Made by a program: the position numbers and the translations under genes. From positions 14,627,501 through 14,691,500 of the forward strand of contig CM075765.1 of the NCBI GenBank assembly GCA_037974665.1: a DNA stretch of 64,000 nt, given 5' to 3'. Within the stretch, counting starts at the first letter, position 1. Each line of letters begins with the position of its first letter. Positions 49,143 to 58,179 of this stretch are shown here, piece after piece. The notes beneath the pieces were generated by a model. That model was given only the letters and a program-made list of their open reading frames with translations, was not told the DNA's origin and did no database searches. This DNA comes from Ehretia macrophylla (Eukaryota; Streptophyta; Magnoliopsida; Boraginales; Ehretiaceae).

Positions 49143-49608
49143 TGACGAGGGGTTCCCGAGCTGAGCTAAATTAGCCGACCTGATCAGAGATGGGCCAATC
49201 CGCGCTCCATCAGCAGCTCGCTCAGCCCAATGATCAACCCCAGATGACTGACCCGACCCTATTAACCCCGACCTCAGTTCCAGCTGTTCCGATGGGACAT
49301 AAAGCACTGATGGGACATAAAGCTGCGTCGCATTAAATGTTGTCAGACCCAAACTCAGTATAAATAGAGCTCAACCCTCCTCACTTACTCTCTCTCGTTA
49401 TTAATTGCTCTCAACTACTTTGCCAGCTCGGACATATTAATCATTCGCACGCCTGAGGGGAAAATTCGGGTCGTCACCCCGCCTTTTCCTTGCCTTCTTG
49501 TGCAGGATCTGCAGCCGACCAGGAAAGTTTAGCTCGGAGTCGGATCAAAGGAGTCCAGCTCGGCCAAAGTAGCTCCCGAATCTAACTGTGAGATTTTCAA
49601 CCTCGACA
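49143..49608 (+). repeat. 5' LTR of the Tat element
   Basis: It runs from TGACGAGGGGTTCCC to CAACCTCGACA. A TATAAATAG box lies at 49359-49367. Confidence 0.95.
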
Positions 49609-49611
49609 GTT

Positions 49612-49628
49612 TGGCGCCGTCTGTGGGA
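49612..49628 (+). promoter_or_regulatory. Primer binding site of the Tat element
   Basis: TGGCGCCGTCTGTGGGA follows the LTR end after three bases. This is the usual form in Tat-lineage elements. Confidence 0.8.
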
Positions 49629-49677
49629 AACGACGAGTTCTTCTATAACTCTCTTCACCACTCATTGAGAAGCCATT

Positions 49678-52600
49678 ATGGTGCAAACTAGAAGCCACAA
49701 CGTACCGGCAGAGGATTCGCCCAACCTGGAAGCGGCCCCCGAAGCCACGCAGGCGCCCAGCCAAAACCTGACCCAAGCCGACGTTGGAACGAGCCAACGC
49801 ATACACTTAGCCACTCAAACCCAACCCGCAGCAGAAGGAGACCCAAACTCCGGCCTATCACCGGAGATAAGGATGATGCTGAGGATGTTTGAAGAACTTA
49901 AGGAGCAGGTGGCCCGGCTGGCTGAGGGCCCCCTGGCACCGCAAGAGGTCGCGCCGCGGCCATCGCGCACCCAGTTCCACATCCCGGAGTCTAGACGAAA
50001 ACGGACGCAGGAAGAGGAGGGCTTCTTGGAGCCAATGCCAAGATCCGACCCGACGAGAGGTAAAAGGGCGGTTCAAGCCGACCCCGAGCAAGCAAAGACC
50101 GCGGCTGCCATAGCTAAGGTCATCAACCAACTCGGTGTAAGCCCACTCTCTCCCGAGGTATTGGCCACGCCCCTACCCACCGGCAATCGCATGCCCAACC
50201 TGGCCGTCTACAATGGAGACGGAGACCCAGCCAGCCACCTGCTCAATTTTGACCACCACATGACTCTGCATGATATGCCAGATCTCATGAAGGCGAAGAC
50301 GTTCCCGACCACCTTGGTTGGCAATGCCTTGGACTGGTTCCAAAAACTTCGTCCAGGTTCAATTGCAAGTTTTCACCAGCTGGCTGAGGCATTCCTGTCT
50401 CGCTTCACGGGAAGCCGCCGCGCCACTCGTCATACTTCAACATTGCTGTTGGTGAAGCAGCATCGAGGGGAAATCTTGAGGGCTTCCAAGGCCAGATTTA
50501 ATGAGGAGTCCCTCCGAATTCCGAACCTGGAGGACTCCATGGCTCTGATGGCTTACCAGAGTGGGCTTAGGTCGGGCCCACTCACGTCTTCCTTAGCAAT
50601 TGATCCTGTGGATACTGTGTCCGAGCTGATGGTTCGAGCAGAAGGGTACATCCAGTGGGAGGAGACCCACCAGGCGAAAAGAGATGACGACAAGGAGAAG
50701 GAGGCCGGGAAGAAAGGAGAGGCCTCCCGAGCCCAACCTGGGGTCAAAGCCCAGAATGACCGAGGCAAACAGCCCCAGCAGCCGAAGCCGAACCCCCGGT
50801 TCACGATGTTCACTCCCCTCAACACCTCGAGGGAGCAGATCCTGATGGAGATCCAGCACCAAAACCACCTGCCTCCGGCACCGAGAATGAAAGGCCGGCC
50901 TGATAAGCGCAATAAGACCAAATATTGCCGCTACCACATGGACTATGGCCATACCACCGAAGAGTGTAAAGACTTGAAGCAGGAGATCGAGGCACTGATT
51001 GCCCGAGGTCACCTTCGGAGGTATGTAGATCAACAGCCGACCCGAAATACGGAACAAAGGGATAGGGAGAGAAGTCCGACCAGGCGCCAGGTTGGGGGCG
51101 GACGTCTGGCTGTGATTGAAACCATAGCGGGAGGGCTAGCGTCAGGAGGCGAGACCTCGGCAGGCAGAAAGGGTTATGTTCGTGCAGGGAGGGAATCTGG
51201 ACCAGTGAAGGGACCGGCCCCGGGGATGCAAGGGCTCACCTTTTCCTCAGAAGACTTGGAGGGGGTCATATTGCCTCACGACGACCCCCTGGTGATCAGC
51301 GTAGAGATAGCCAACTTCACCGTCAAAAGGTTGATGGTGGACACTGGGAGCTCGGCAGAAGTCTTGTTCCTCGGTGCTTTTGAGCAAATGGGGCTGGACA
51401 GGAGCCGACTCAGGCCATTGCGTGGTACTTTAGCAGGTTTCACCGGGCAGTCCCACCGAGCCGAAGGAGTCATCAACCTCCCGCTGAAGTTGGAGGCTGG
51501 GGATAAGTGGGTGTCGATGCAGGCCAACTTCATTGTAATGAATTGTAACTCCACCTACAACGGGATCTTAGGTCGGGTGGCGCTTAATCATTTCAGGGCC
51601 GTCCCCTCAACGTACCACCAGGCCCTGAAATTCCCGACCCCGTCTGGGGTAGCCACCATTCGCGGAGCCCAGCTCTCAGCTCGGGAGTGTTATGAAAACT
51701 CACTCCGACCCAAATATCAAATCGGCTGGGGACCGGATCTGCCCGAAGAAAAGAGAGACGCTAAGAGGGGAAGCCCGGCTGAGGACCTCCAGGAGGTGGA
51801 GCTCTCTGACGAAACAAAGAGAGCAAAGATTGGGTGCGAACTATCTGCCAATCTCAAGAAAGGTATAAGCCAATTTCTTTTAAAGAATGAGCATGTATTT
51901 GCCTGGTCTGCTTCTGACATGACAGGAATTGACCCGAGTGTGATCGAGCATCACCTGAATGCCGACCCAAATCACTATCCAGTAAAACAAAAGCGTCGGC
52001 ACTTTCATTATGATAAGCAACAAATCATAGCGGAAGAAGTGGACAAGTTGGTGGACGCCGGCCACATAAAGGAAATACAGTACCCAACTTGGCTGTCCAA
52101 TGTGGTGCTGGTGACGAAGTCTTCTGGTGGATGGAGACTATGTATTGATTTCACCGACCTCAACAAAGCTTGCCCCAAGGATTGCTTCCCCCTGCCACGG
52201 ATTGACCAAATGGTGGACGCCACCTCCGGGTTCGAGCTGCTCTCCTTCATGGATGCCTTCAAAGGTTATAATCAAATCAAGATGGCTCCCGGGGACAAAG
52301 AAAAGACCGCCTTCACCACCGATAAAGGACTCTACTACTATGAGGTCATGCCTTTTGGCCTCAAGAATGCTGGAGCCACATACACTCGGATGGTGAACAA
52401 GGTCTCCAAGACACAGATTGGCCGGAATATGAACATCTATGTAGATCACATGTTGGTCAAGAGCAGGAGGGCGGAAGACCATGTAACTGACCTGGCTGAG
52501 GCCTTCGCCGTAATGGAGCACTTTGGGATAAAATTGAACCCAGAAAAGTGCGCATTCGGCGTCAAGGCAGGCAAGTTCCTGGGCTTCATGGTAACAGCCC

Positions 52601-54966
52601 GCGGAATAGAAGCCAACCCGGAGAAAGTCCAGGCGATCCTAGACCTAGTGCCCCCGACCTGCGTGAAGGACGTCCAGGTGTTGGCAGGAAAAGTCAAGGA
52701 GCTGAGCAAATTCATGTCCAGGTCGGCTGACAAGTGCGCTCCCCTATTCAAAATATTGAGGAACCCTAAGAACTTTGAATGGACTGAGGAATGCCAAAAC
52801 GCCTTCCAGGAGCTGAAAAGGTACTTAGCCTCGCCACCTCTATTATCCCGACCTGAGGTGGGGGAGGAGCTGGTAGTATACTTGGCATGCTCGGGAACAG
52901 CGGTGGCGGCGGCGCTAGTCCGAGAAGAAGGCAAGGAGCAGAAGCCGGTCTACTACGTTAGTAAAACCTTGCAGGGAGCCGAGGTGAGATACTCCTCCTT
53001 GGAAAAACTCGCCCTCGCGCTCATCACGGCGGCTAGAAAGTTGAAACCATACTTCGATGCTCATCCGATTAAAGTCATGACTGATGCTCCGCTCAAATCC
53101 ATCATGCACAAGCCAGAAGCGTCGGGCAGGCTACTGAAATGGCCAGTTGAGTTGAGTCAATTCGACATCACCTACCAGCCCAGGACAGCCATCAAAGCCC
53201 AGGCCATTGCTGACTTTGTCGTAGAGTGCACTGGCCGAGCAGAGTACGACCCGGAGGACGTGTGGAAGGTCCATGTGGATGGGGCCTCAGGGAAGTCTGG
53301 GAGCGGAGCTGGGGTGGTCATCCTCGACCCAAACCGGCATGAGCACCAGTACTCCCTCAAGTTCGCCTTCTCGGCGTCCAACAACGAAGCAGAGTATGAA
53401 GCGGTGATTGCAGGGCTGAAAATTGCTGCTCAGCTCGGGGCACAGACAATCGATCTAAGCACCGATTCTCAGTTGGTTGCAAGTCAGATATCTGGGGAGT
53501 TCGAAGCCAAGGACAGTGCTATGCTAGCCTACCTCAACAGAGTCAAGGATTTGACCTCAACACTCAGAAGGTTCACGATACAGCAGATTCCCAGGGAAGA
53601 GAACATCAAGGCTGACGCCCTATCCAGGCTAGCCTTGGGCGAGAGCCGACCTACCCTTGTCCACGTGGAAGAAGTATCTGAACCTAGTATCCAGTTGGGG
53701 ATGCGAGCGGTAGCCGAGCTCAACTTAAATCCAGATTGGACCAAACCAATCATGGACTATTTGGAAGGGGGTATGACCCCGGAGGATGAAAAAGCTGCTC
53801 GAAAACTCATGAAGCAGGCCTCAAGGTTTGTCATAATTGCCGGGCAGCTCTACAAAAGAGCCTACACCTGGCCTCTTTTGAAATGCGTTGCACCCGAGGA
53901 AGGAAACTATGTACTCCGGGAGATTCATGAAGGGGTGTGTGGAAACCACTTGGGGGGTAAAGCTCTGGCTCGGAAGGCGTTAAGGTACGGCTATTTTTGG
54001 CCAACCTTAGAGCAAGATGCCAAAGAGTATGTAAAAAAGTGCGACACCTGCCAGAGGTTCGCCAGCGTGCAGCGGAAGCCTGCTGTAGACCTCACAGTGA
54101 TGATGAGCCCTTGGCCATTCTATCAGTGGGGTCTAGACATCATCGGCCCCTTGCCGGCCAGTCTCGGCCAAAAGAAACACGCCTTCGTGGCCGTAGACTA
54201 CTTCACCAAATGGCCCGAGGCTGAAGGTGTTGCCAGAATAACAGAAAAGGCAGCTTGGGATTTCGTATGGAAAAATATCATATGCCGATTTGGGGTACCA
54301 AAGGTCATTGTCACCGACCACGGCAAGCAATTCGACAGTGCATACTTTCGAGGCAAATGTGCTGAGATTGGGATCGACCTCAGATTCTCGTCTGTTGCTC
54401 ACCCTCAAAGTAATGGCCAAGTTGAAAGAACTAACCAAATCATTTTGCAGGGTCTGAAAACCAAGCTGGAGGAAGCAGGGGGCCAATGGGCATCAATTCT
54501 CCCAGAAGTGATGTGGGCTCAACGGACCAATATCAGCTCGGCGACGGGAGAATCGCCCTTTGAACTCACCTACGGCACTCAAGCCGTGCTGTCAGTGGAG
54601 ATCGGGTCTCCAACCAGTAGAACCCTCCACCATGACCCAGAAATAAACGGAGCACGAATCCGTGAAGAGCTCGACCTCGCTGAAGAGCTCCGAGCTAAAG
54701 CTCAAATCAGAATGCTGGCCAGCAAAGCTGCAATGAAAAGAGCCTTTTCCAAGCAGGTCAAGCCTAAGCCTATTAAGGTCGGCGATCTCGTACTCAGGAA
54801 GGCCATCTTTTTGCCGCGCTCCACTAACAAGCTTTCCCCGACCTGGGAGGGACCCTACGAGGTCATGAAAGAAGTCCGACCCGGGACCTTCTACCTTCGA
54901 GACAAGAACGGAAAACTGTTAAAAAATGCATGGCATTCAGAACATTTGAAGCGGTATTTTGTCTAA
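49678..54966 (+). CDS. Tat gag-pol polyprotein (1762 aa)
   Basis: A single open frame from ATG to stop. Domains in order, by residue: Gag about 170-330 (AKTFPTTLVGNALDWFQKL); a CHHC-type zinc knuckle near 415-430 (CRYHMDYGHTTEEC); retropepsin near 553 (VDTGSSAEVLF); reverse transcriptase about 780-1030 (GGWRLCIDFTDLNKACPKD); RNase H about 1060-1175; a second, archaeal-type RNase H about 1197-1325 (VHVDGASGKSGSGAG); and integrase about 1418-1760 with the HHCC site (HEGVCGNH, CDTC), core (WGLDIIGPLP, TDHGKQFD) and C-terminal domain without a chromodomain. The protein would form the particle, copy the RNA and insert the cDNA. Gag and Pol in one frame is normal in this lineage. Because the LTRs are nearly identical, this copy moved recently. 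Confidence 0.93.
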   Translation: MVQTRSHNVPAEDSPNLEAAPEATQAPSQNLTQADVGTSQRIHLATQTQPAAEGDPNSGLSPEIRMMLRMFEELKEQVARLAEGPLAPQEVAPRPSRTQFHIPESRRKRTQEEEGFLEPMPRSDPTRGKRAVQADPEQAKTAAAIAKVINQLGVSPLSPEVLATPLPTGNRMPNLAVYNGDGDPASHLLNFDHHMTLHDMPDLMKAKTFPTTLVGNALDWFQKLRPGSIASFHQLAEAFLSRFTGSRRATRHTSTLLLVKQHRGEILRASKARFNEESLRIPNLEDSMALMAYQSGLRSGPLTSSLAIDPVDTVSELMVRAEGYIQWEETHQAKRDDDKEKEAGKKGEASRAQPGVKAQNDRGKQPQQPKPNPRFTMFTPLNTSREQILMEIQHQNHLPPAPRMKGRPDKRNKTKYCRYHMDYGHTTEECKDLKQEIEALIARGHLRRYVDQQPTRNTEQRDRERSPTRRQVGGGRLAVIETIAGGLASGGETSAGRKGYVRAGRESGPVKGPAPGMQGLTFSSEDLEGVILPHDDPLVISVEIANFTVKRLMVDTGSSAEVLFLGAFEQMGLDRSRLRPLRGTLAGFTGQSHRAEGVINLPLKLEAGDKWVSMQANFIVMNCNSTYNGILGRVALNHFRAVPSTYHQALKFPTPSGVATIRGAQLSARECYENSLRPKYQIGWGPDLPEEKRDAKRGSPAEDLQEVELSDETKRAKIGCELSANLKKGISQFLLKNEHVFAWSASDMTGIDPSVIEHHLNADPNHYPVKQKRRHFHYDKQQIIAEEVDKLVDAGHIKEIQYPTWLSNVVLVTKSSGGWRLCIDFTDLNKACPKDCFPLPRIDQMVDATSGFELLSFMDAFKGYNQIKMAPGDKEKTAFTTDKGLYYYEVMPFGLKNAGATYTRMVNKVSKTQIGRNMNIYVDHMLVKSRRAEDHVTDLAEAFAVMEHFGIKLNPEKCAFGVKAGKFLGFMVTARGIEANPEKVQAILDLVPPTCVKDVQVLAGKVKELSKFMSRSADKCAPLFKILRNPKNFEWTEECQNAFQELKRYLASPPLLSRPEVGEELVVYLACSGTAVAAALVREEGKEQKPVYYVSKTLQGAEVRYSSLEKLALALITAARKLKPYFDAHPIKVMTDAPLKSIMHKPEASGRLLKWPVELSQFDITYQPRTAIKAQAIADFVVECTGRAEYDPEDVWKVHVDGASGKSGSGAGVVILDPNRHEHQYSLKFAFSASNNEAEYEAVIAGLKIAAQLGAQTIDLSTDSQLVASQISGEFEAKDSAMLAYLNRVKDLTSTLRRFTIQQIPREENIKADALSRLALGESRPTLVHVEEVSEPSIQLGMRAVAELNLNPDWTKPIMDYLEGGMTPEDEKAARKLMKQASRFVIIAGQLYKRAYTWPLLKCVAPEEGNYVLREIHEGVCGNHLGGKALARKALRYGYFWPTLEQDAKEYVKKCDTCQRFASVQRKPAVDLTVMMSPWPFYQWGLDIIGPLPASLGQKKHAFVAVDYFTKWPEAEGVARITEKAAWDFVWKNIICRFGVPKVIVTDHGKQFDSAYFRGKCAEIGIDLRFSSVAHPQSNGQVERTNQIILQGLKTKLEEAGGQWASILPEVMWAQRTNISSATGESPFELTYGTQAVLSVEIGSPTSRTLHHDPEINGARIREELDLAEELRAKAQIRMLASKAAMKRAFSKQVKPKPIKVGDLVLRKAIFLPRSTNKLSPTWEGPYEVMKEVRPGTFYLRDKNGKLLKNAWHSEHLKRYFV

Positions 54967-55687
54967 AAACGGCCCCGAGCCGGAATATTCTGTCAACGGC
55001 CCCGAGCCGTAATAATTTGGAAAGGCCCCGGACCAAAACATTACGTGTACAAATTCAATACAATGCGATTTTGTAAACTAGTGCAATTCCCGACTTGGGA
55101 ACAAGTACACAAACCAGTGCAATGCCCGACCCGGGTGCAAATGCTACAACTACAAGATTACTCGAACTCGGATTAACGCGGTGGCCACGCTTAATCACGA
55201 GCAAATGATAAGTAAACCAGCTCGGACTAAGTTCCAGCTCGGGTATAATTGATAACAATTTTATCAGTTTTGCCAGTTCGGATTAAGTTCCAACTCGGTG
55301 CATTCCGGCCTCAGGTCGGTGTATTAGCTTGGGTCTAAACTCGAGCTCAATACTTGTCGACATTAGTTTGACCATTTTTATAAACGGACTGACGAGTTCG
55401 GATCGGTAACCGTAATGAGTTGCCCCTATTATACCAGCTCGGATTAGGATGTTAAAACATCAGTCGCGTCCAACTCGGGTTATTACTCCTAAGTTTGTAT
55501 GGTCCATTAAAATTGGTCCGACCCCACTAACTTGAGGAAAATTTGCGGAGAGAAAAGTACGCGTGTACGAACTCAATTGAAACGCAAATAAAGTCGAAAT
55601 AAATATTTCATTAAAAACCGGAAAATGATTACAAAGGCCCAGCTCGGGCAAAATTACAATAGCCCTATCAGGGAAACATTGCTAAAT
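54967..55687 (+). other. Post-pol stretch of the Tat element
   Basis: It starts with short near-repeats of CGGCCCCGAGCCG and carries several variants of CCAGCTCGGATTAAGTTCCA between about 55200 and 55450. No frame is convincing. It probably holds the 3' end of the antisense transcript unit. Confidence 0.5.
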
Positions 55688-56227
55688 CTACTTTGGCGCG
55701 GCAGCGGAGGTGGTGGCCTCAGCTTCATCCCCAACTTGGTCCAGGCCCTTCTGGACAAACTCAGTAACCTCCTTGGCCTGGGATATCAGGTCGGAGGGAA
55801 GCTCGGGGATCTCCCAGAATTCTGGCGGCGGGACCTCCAAGATCTCGATGTAGTCGTTCTTGGAGGATGGAAAGAAAGTCTTCGCTCTCTCCCGAGCCGC
55901 AACTTGACCCCGGAAGTAGAACTCCATTTCCGCGTATTTTGCCATGGCCCCGCCTTCCGTGGCCAACCAGTCCACCGCCGCGTCGCTGGTTTTGAAGGCC
56001 TCCACCGCCTTCTCCCCGTGGACGCCGACCCGCTCCGCCAACTCCTTGAACTTTGCCTCTGCCTCCCGCTTCTCTCGCTTGTAGCGATCGACGTCCTTGG
56101 CCGCGGCTTCACGTCGGCCCTTCTCTAGGTCTAGCTCCTTTCTTAAGCGCTCGACCTCCGCCGCATCAGCCCTCTGCCTCTGAGCGGCTTCCTCTCTCAC
56201 TCTCTCAAGCTCGGCTCCCGAATCCAC
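55688..56227 (-). CDS. Antisense ORF of Tat, coiled-coil part
   Basis: The frame of 179 codons is rich in Glu, Arg, Lys and Ala, in a heptad-like pattern (ERLRKELDLEKGRREAAAKD) over its first 80 residues, so a coiled coil is likely. A hydrophobic and proline-rich end follows (PPPEFWEIPELPSDL). Function is unknown. It follows 56228-56764 on the same strand and is probably a later exon of the antisense gene. Confidence 0.6.
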   Translation of the reverse strand: MDSGAELERVREEAAQRQRADAAEVERLRKELDLEKGRREAAAKDVDRYKREKREAEAKFKELAERVGVHGEKAVEAFKTSDAAVDWLATEGGAMAKYAEMEFYFRGQVAARERAKTFFPSSKNDYIEILEVPPPEFWEIPELPSDLISQAKEVTEFVQKGLDQVGDEAEATTSAAAPK

Positions 56228-56764
56228 CTACCGTTGCTCGAGCTCAACGCAGTGAGTTTGGGCCTTGATTAAGAAGCTGGGGGCAGAGAGGATGTGGGAC
56301 TCGGCCTGTTCAGCAGAAGATAAAGCAATTAGCCGAGCTAAGAATGCGATCCCTATGTAAGATGGATAGGGACTTACCGTAACAATGGCCGTCCTCAAGT
56401 CCAGCGAGAGTTGCTCGGCTGGGACCGTCGCCAGTTTGGGGTCGCGATCCACCTTGGACGCTTCCATGAGGTGCTGGTCGGGAGGACTGAACTCCGACTC
56501 CTTGCCCTTTCCGGAGTGCCCGGGCCGAGGCCGCTTTCTGTTCTCGGATCGGGGGGAGGAGCGCTCCGGGATCGTTAGGCCCGACCCAGATTTCTTCGGC
56601 AATGGGGACCCCGAAGCCCCTTTTGAGGAGACCTCGGGACCGACCTCACGCCCTTGGCCGCTGTGGCGTTGCCTCTGGCCTTGTCCAGTGCCGCCCGGTC
56701 CTGACCGCACCTGGGCGTACGCGAGCTTCCTCATATCCGCCATATCTGCAAAGGTAAAGAGCAA
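56228..56764 (-). CDS. Antisense ORF of Tat, middle part
   Basis: The first part is basic and low in complexity (GTGQGQRQRHSGQGREVG). A perfect-looking donor GTAAGT at about 56378 and an acceptor TGCTGAACAG near 56308 suggest an intron inside this frame, and an acceptor ACCTTTGCAG lies just before its start. Extra antisense ORFs with introns are known in Tat elements. I cannot name a function. Confidence 0.5.
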   Translation of the reverse strand: MLFTFADMADMRKLAYAQVRSGPGGTGQGQRQRHSGQGREVGPEVSSKGASGSPLPKKSGSGLTIPERSSPRSENRKRPRPGHSGKGKESEFSPPDQHLMEASKVDRDPKLATVPAEQLSLDLRTAIVTVSPYPSYIGIAFLARLIALSSAEQAESHILSAPSFLIKAQTHCVELEQR

Positions 56765-56770
56765 AGGGAA

Positions 56771-57991
56771 TCAAAAGTGAGTCGAAGACCCAGCTAAAGC
56801 GAAGTTAATAAAACGGGACGGGAGGTCGGACGCCAATCCTGCAAACTGACCCTCTTCCGGGCCAGTCCCGTTATCTCCTTCCAGGTTGGGAATCAGGTGG
56901 GGATGATCCCTTGAGAGGTCGGGCCCCCGACCAAATAACCTGGAGTCCCAGATTCGTTCCCATTTCAGCACACTGTCAATGTTTATCAGCATCCCGGGCG
57001 CGGGCCTGAGCACTGCAACTTCTCTACGCTCCTCCTTTGAGAGTTTAGGATCATCATTGACAGTTTTCCTCAGGCTCGGGAGCCAGTCCAACCTACATCC
57101 AGGATTCACAGACGACTCCACCCAATAGTAATCATTATGCCATCCCTTGTTAGATGAGTGCCACTTGGTGAATATGGAGTGGCCGACCCGAGCTGCGAAG
57201 TGGAACCACCCCGGTTGCTTCCGATTGGGCTTACATACGAAGAAATGCCTGAATCGACGCAAGGTCGGCTCCACTCCCTTCTCCAAACAGAACACGTAGA
57301 AAGCCACCATTATAGCCCAACCATTCGGTGACATCTGACCCGGGCTGAGCTCGAAATGGTTCAGGATTCCAACGATGAAGCCAGGGAGGGGGAGCTGGAT
57401 GACGTCGAAGGCCAGATCATATATGGTGTAGTGGTTGGCTGGGGGGTAACACGCCGATTCTTGCCGACCTGGAACCTTCAACTTGTGATGCCGATCAACC
57501 GACCAGTTCCTCAGTCTTGCGTTCACCATCTGCACGGTGGAATGGCACTCTCGCTTGCAGCAGGCAAACAACTGCTCGATCCTTTTCCCCCGAATTGAAG
57601 AAGCGCTAGCTGAAGCCGAGCTCCGGGGTCGAACAGCACTGACTGGAACAGCCTCGATCGGCTCGGTGGTAGACACCCCGGCTAAAAACTCTTGCGGTAT
57701 CTCGATGCCCTCCAGTCGGTTCAGCGGCTCCTCATCCTCCCCGGCATCGAATTCTCCCAGGTCGGCCAAAGGGTCCTCTTCTGCCTCCTCTCGCCCCAGT
57801 CTGACCCCGATAACTTGGCAGTCGTCGTCACTCTCCTCGCGATTGGATTTCCGAGCCGGCCCTGAGGACGAGCTGGTGCTCTCTCCGCCACGGATCCTGT
57901 TCGGGGTAGATGCCGAGCTCGGCGGACTTTCATCTCCGCCATAAGACCTTACGTCCATTGCCTGAGAATCTTCTGATTCCGACCTCCCCAT
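56771..57991 (-). CDS. Antisense ORF of Tat, putative gypsy-type transposon domain
   Basis: The 406-codon frame starts at the ATG at 57991. An acidic Ser-rich N-terminal third is followed at about residues 165-310 by a domain like the Pfam family called putative gypsy type transposon (Transposase_28). Signs include PLPGFIVGILNHFELSPGQM, SPNGWAIMVAFYVFCLEKGV, RRFRHFFVCKP and SSNKGWHNDYYWVE. A donor-like GGTCAGTT near 56848 suggests splicing to the next antisense ORF. The role is unknown; similar antisense ORFs occur in other Tat elements. It is intact and GC-rich like the sense frame. Confidence 0.7.
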   Translation of the reverse strand: MGRSESEDSQAMDVRSYGGDESPPSSASTPNRIRGGESTSSSSGPARKSNREESDDDCQVIGVRLGREEAEEDPLADLGEFDAGEDEEPLNRLEGIEIPQEFLAGVSTTEPIEAVPVSAVRPRSSASASASSIRGKRIEQLFACCKRECHSTVQMVNARLRNWSVDRHHKLKVPGRQESACYPPANHYTIYDLAFDVIQLPLPGFIVGILNHFELSPGQMSPNGWAIMVAFYVFCLEKGVEPTLRRFRHFFVCKPNRKQPGWFHFAARVGHSIFTKWHSSNKGWHNDYYWVESSVNPGCRLDWLPSLRKTVNDDPKLSKEERREVAVLRPAPGMLINIDSVLKWERIWDSRLFGRGPDLSRDHPHLIPNLEGDNGTGPEEGQFAGLASDLPSRFINFALAGSSTHF

Positions 57992-58179
57992 CCTGTCTAC
58001 AGCAAATACAAATGTACAGGAATGACTAAAGGGAGTCGGGACGTACCTAATGCTCCCAACTGCGGAGTGTGGCCGACTTCTGGTCCAAGCTGCAGAATCC
58101 CGAGAATATTCTTTCCGAGCTAGTTGTGTCCGACCACTCTTGCGTCCGACCTAAATTCCTTGAGAAATAGAAAGTGAAG

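Noticed and set aside
50553-54486. Many minus-strand frames within the Tat gag-pol region
   Set aside because: They are shadows of the GC-rich sense frame. Unlike the ORFs at 55688-57991 they show no recognisable domain.
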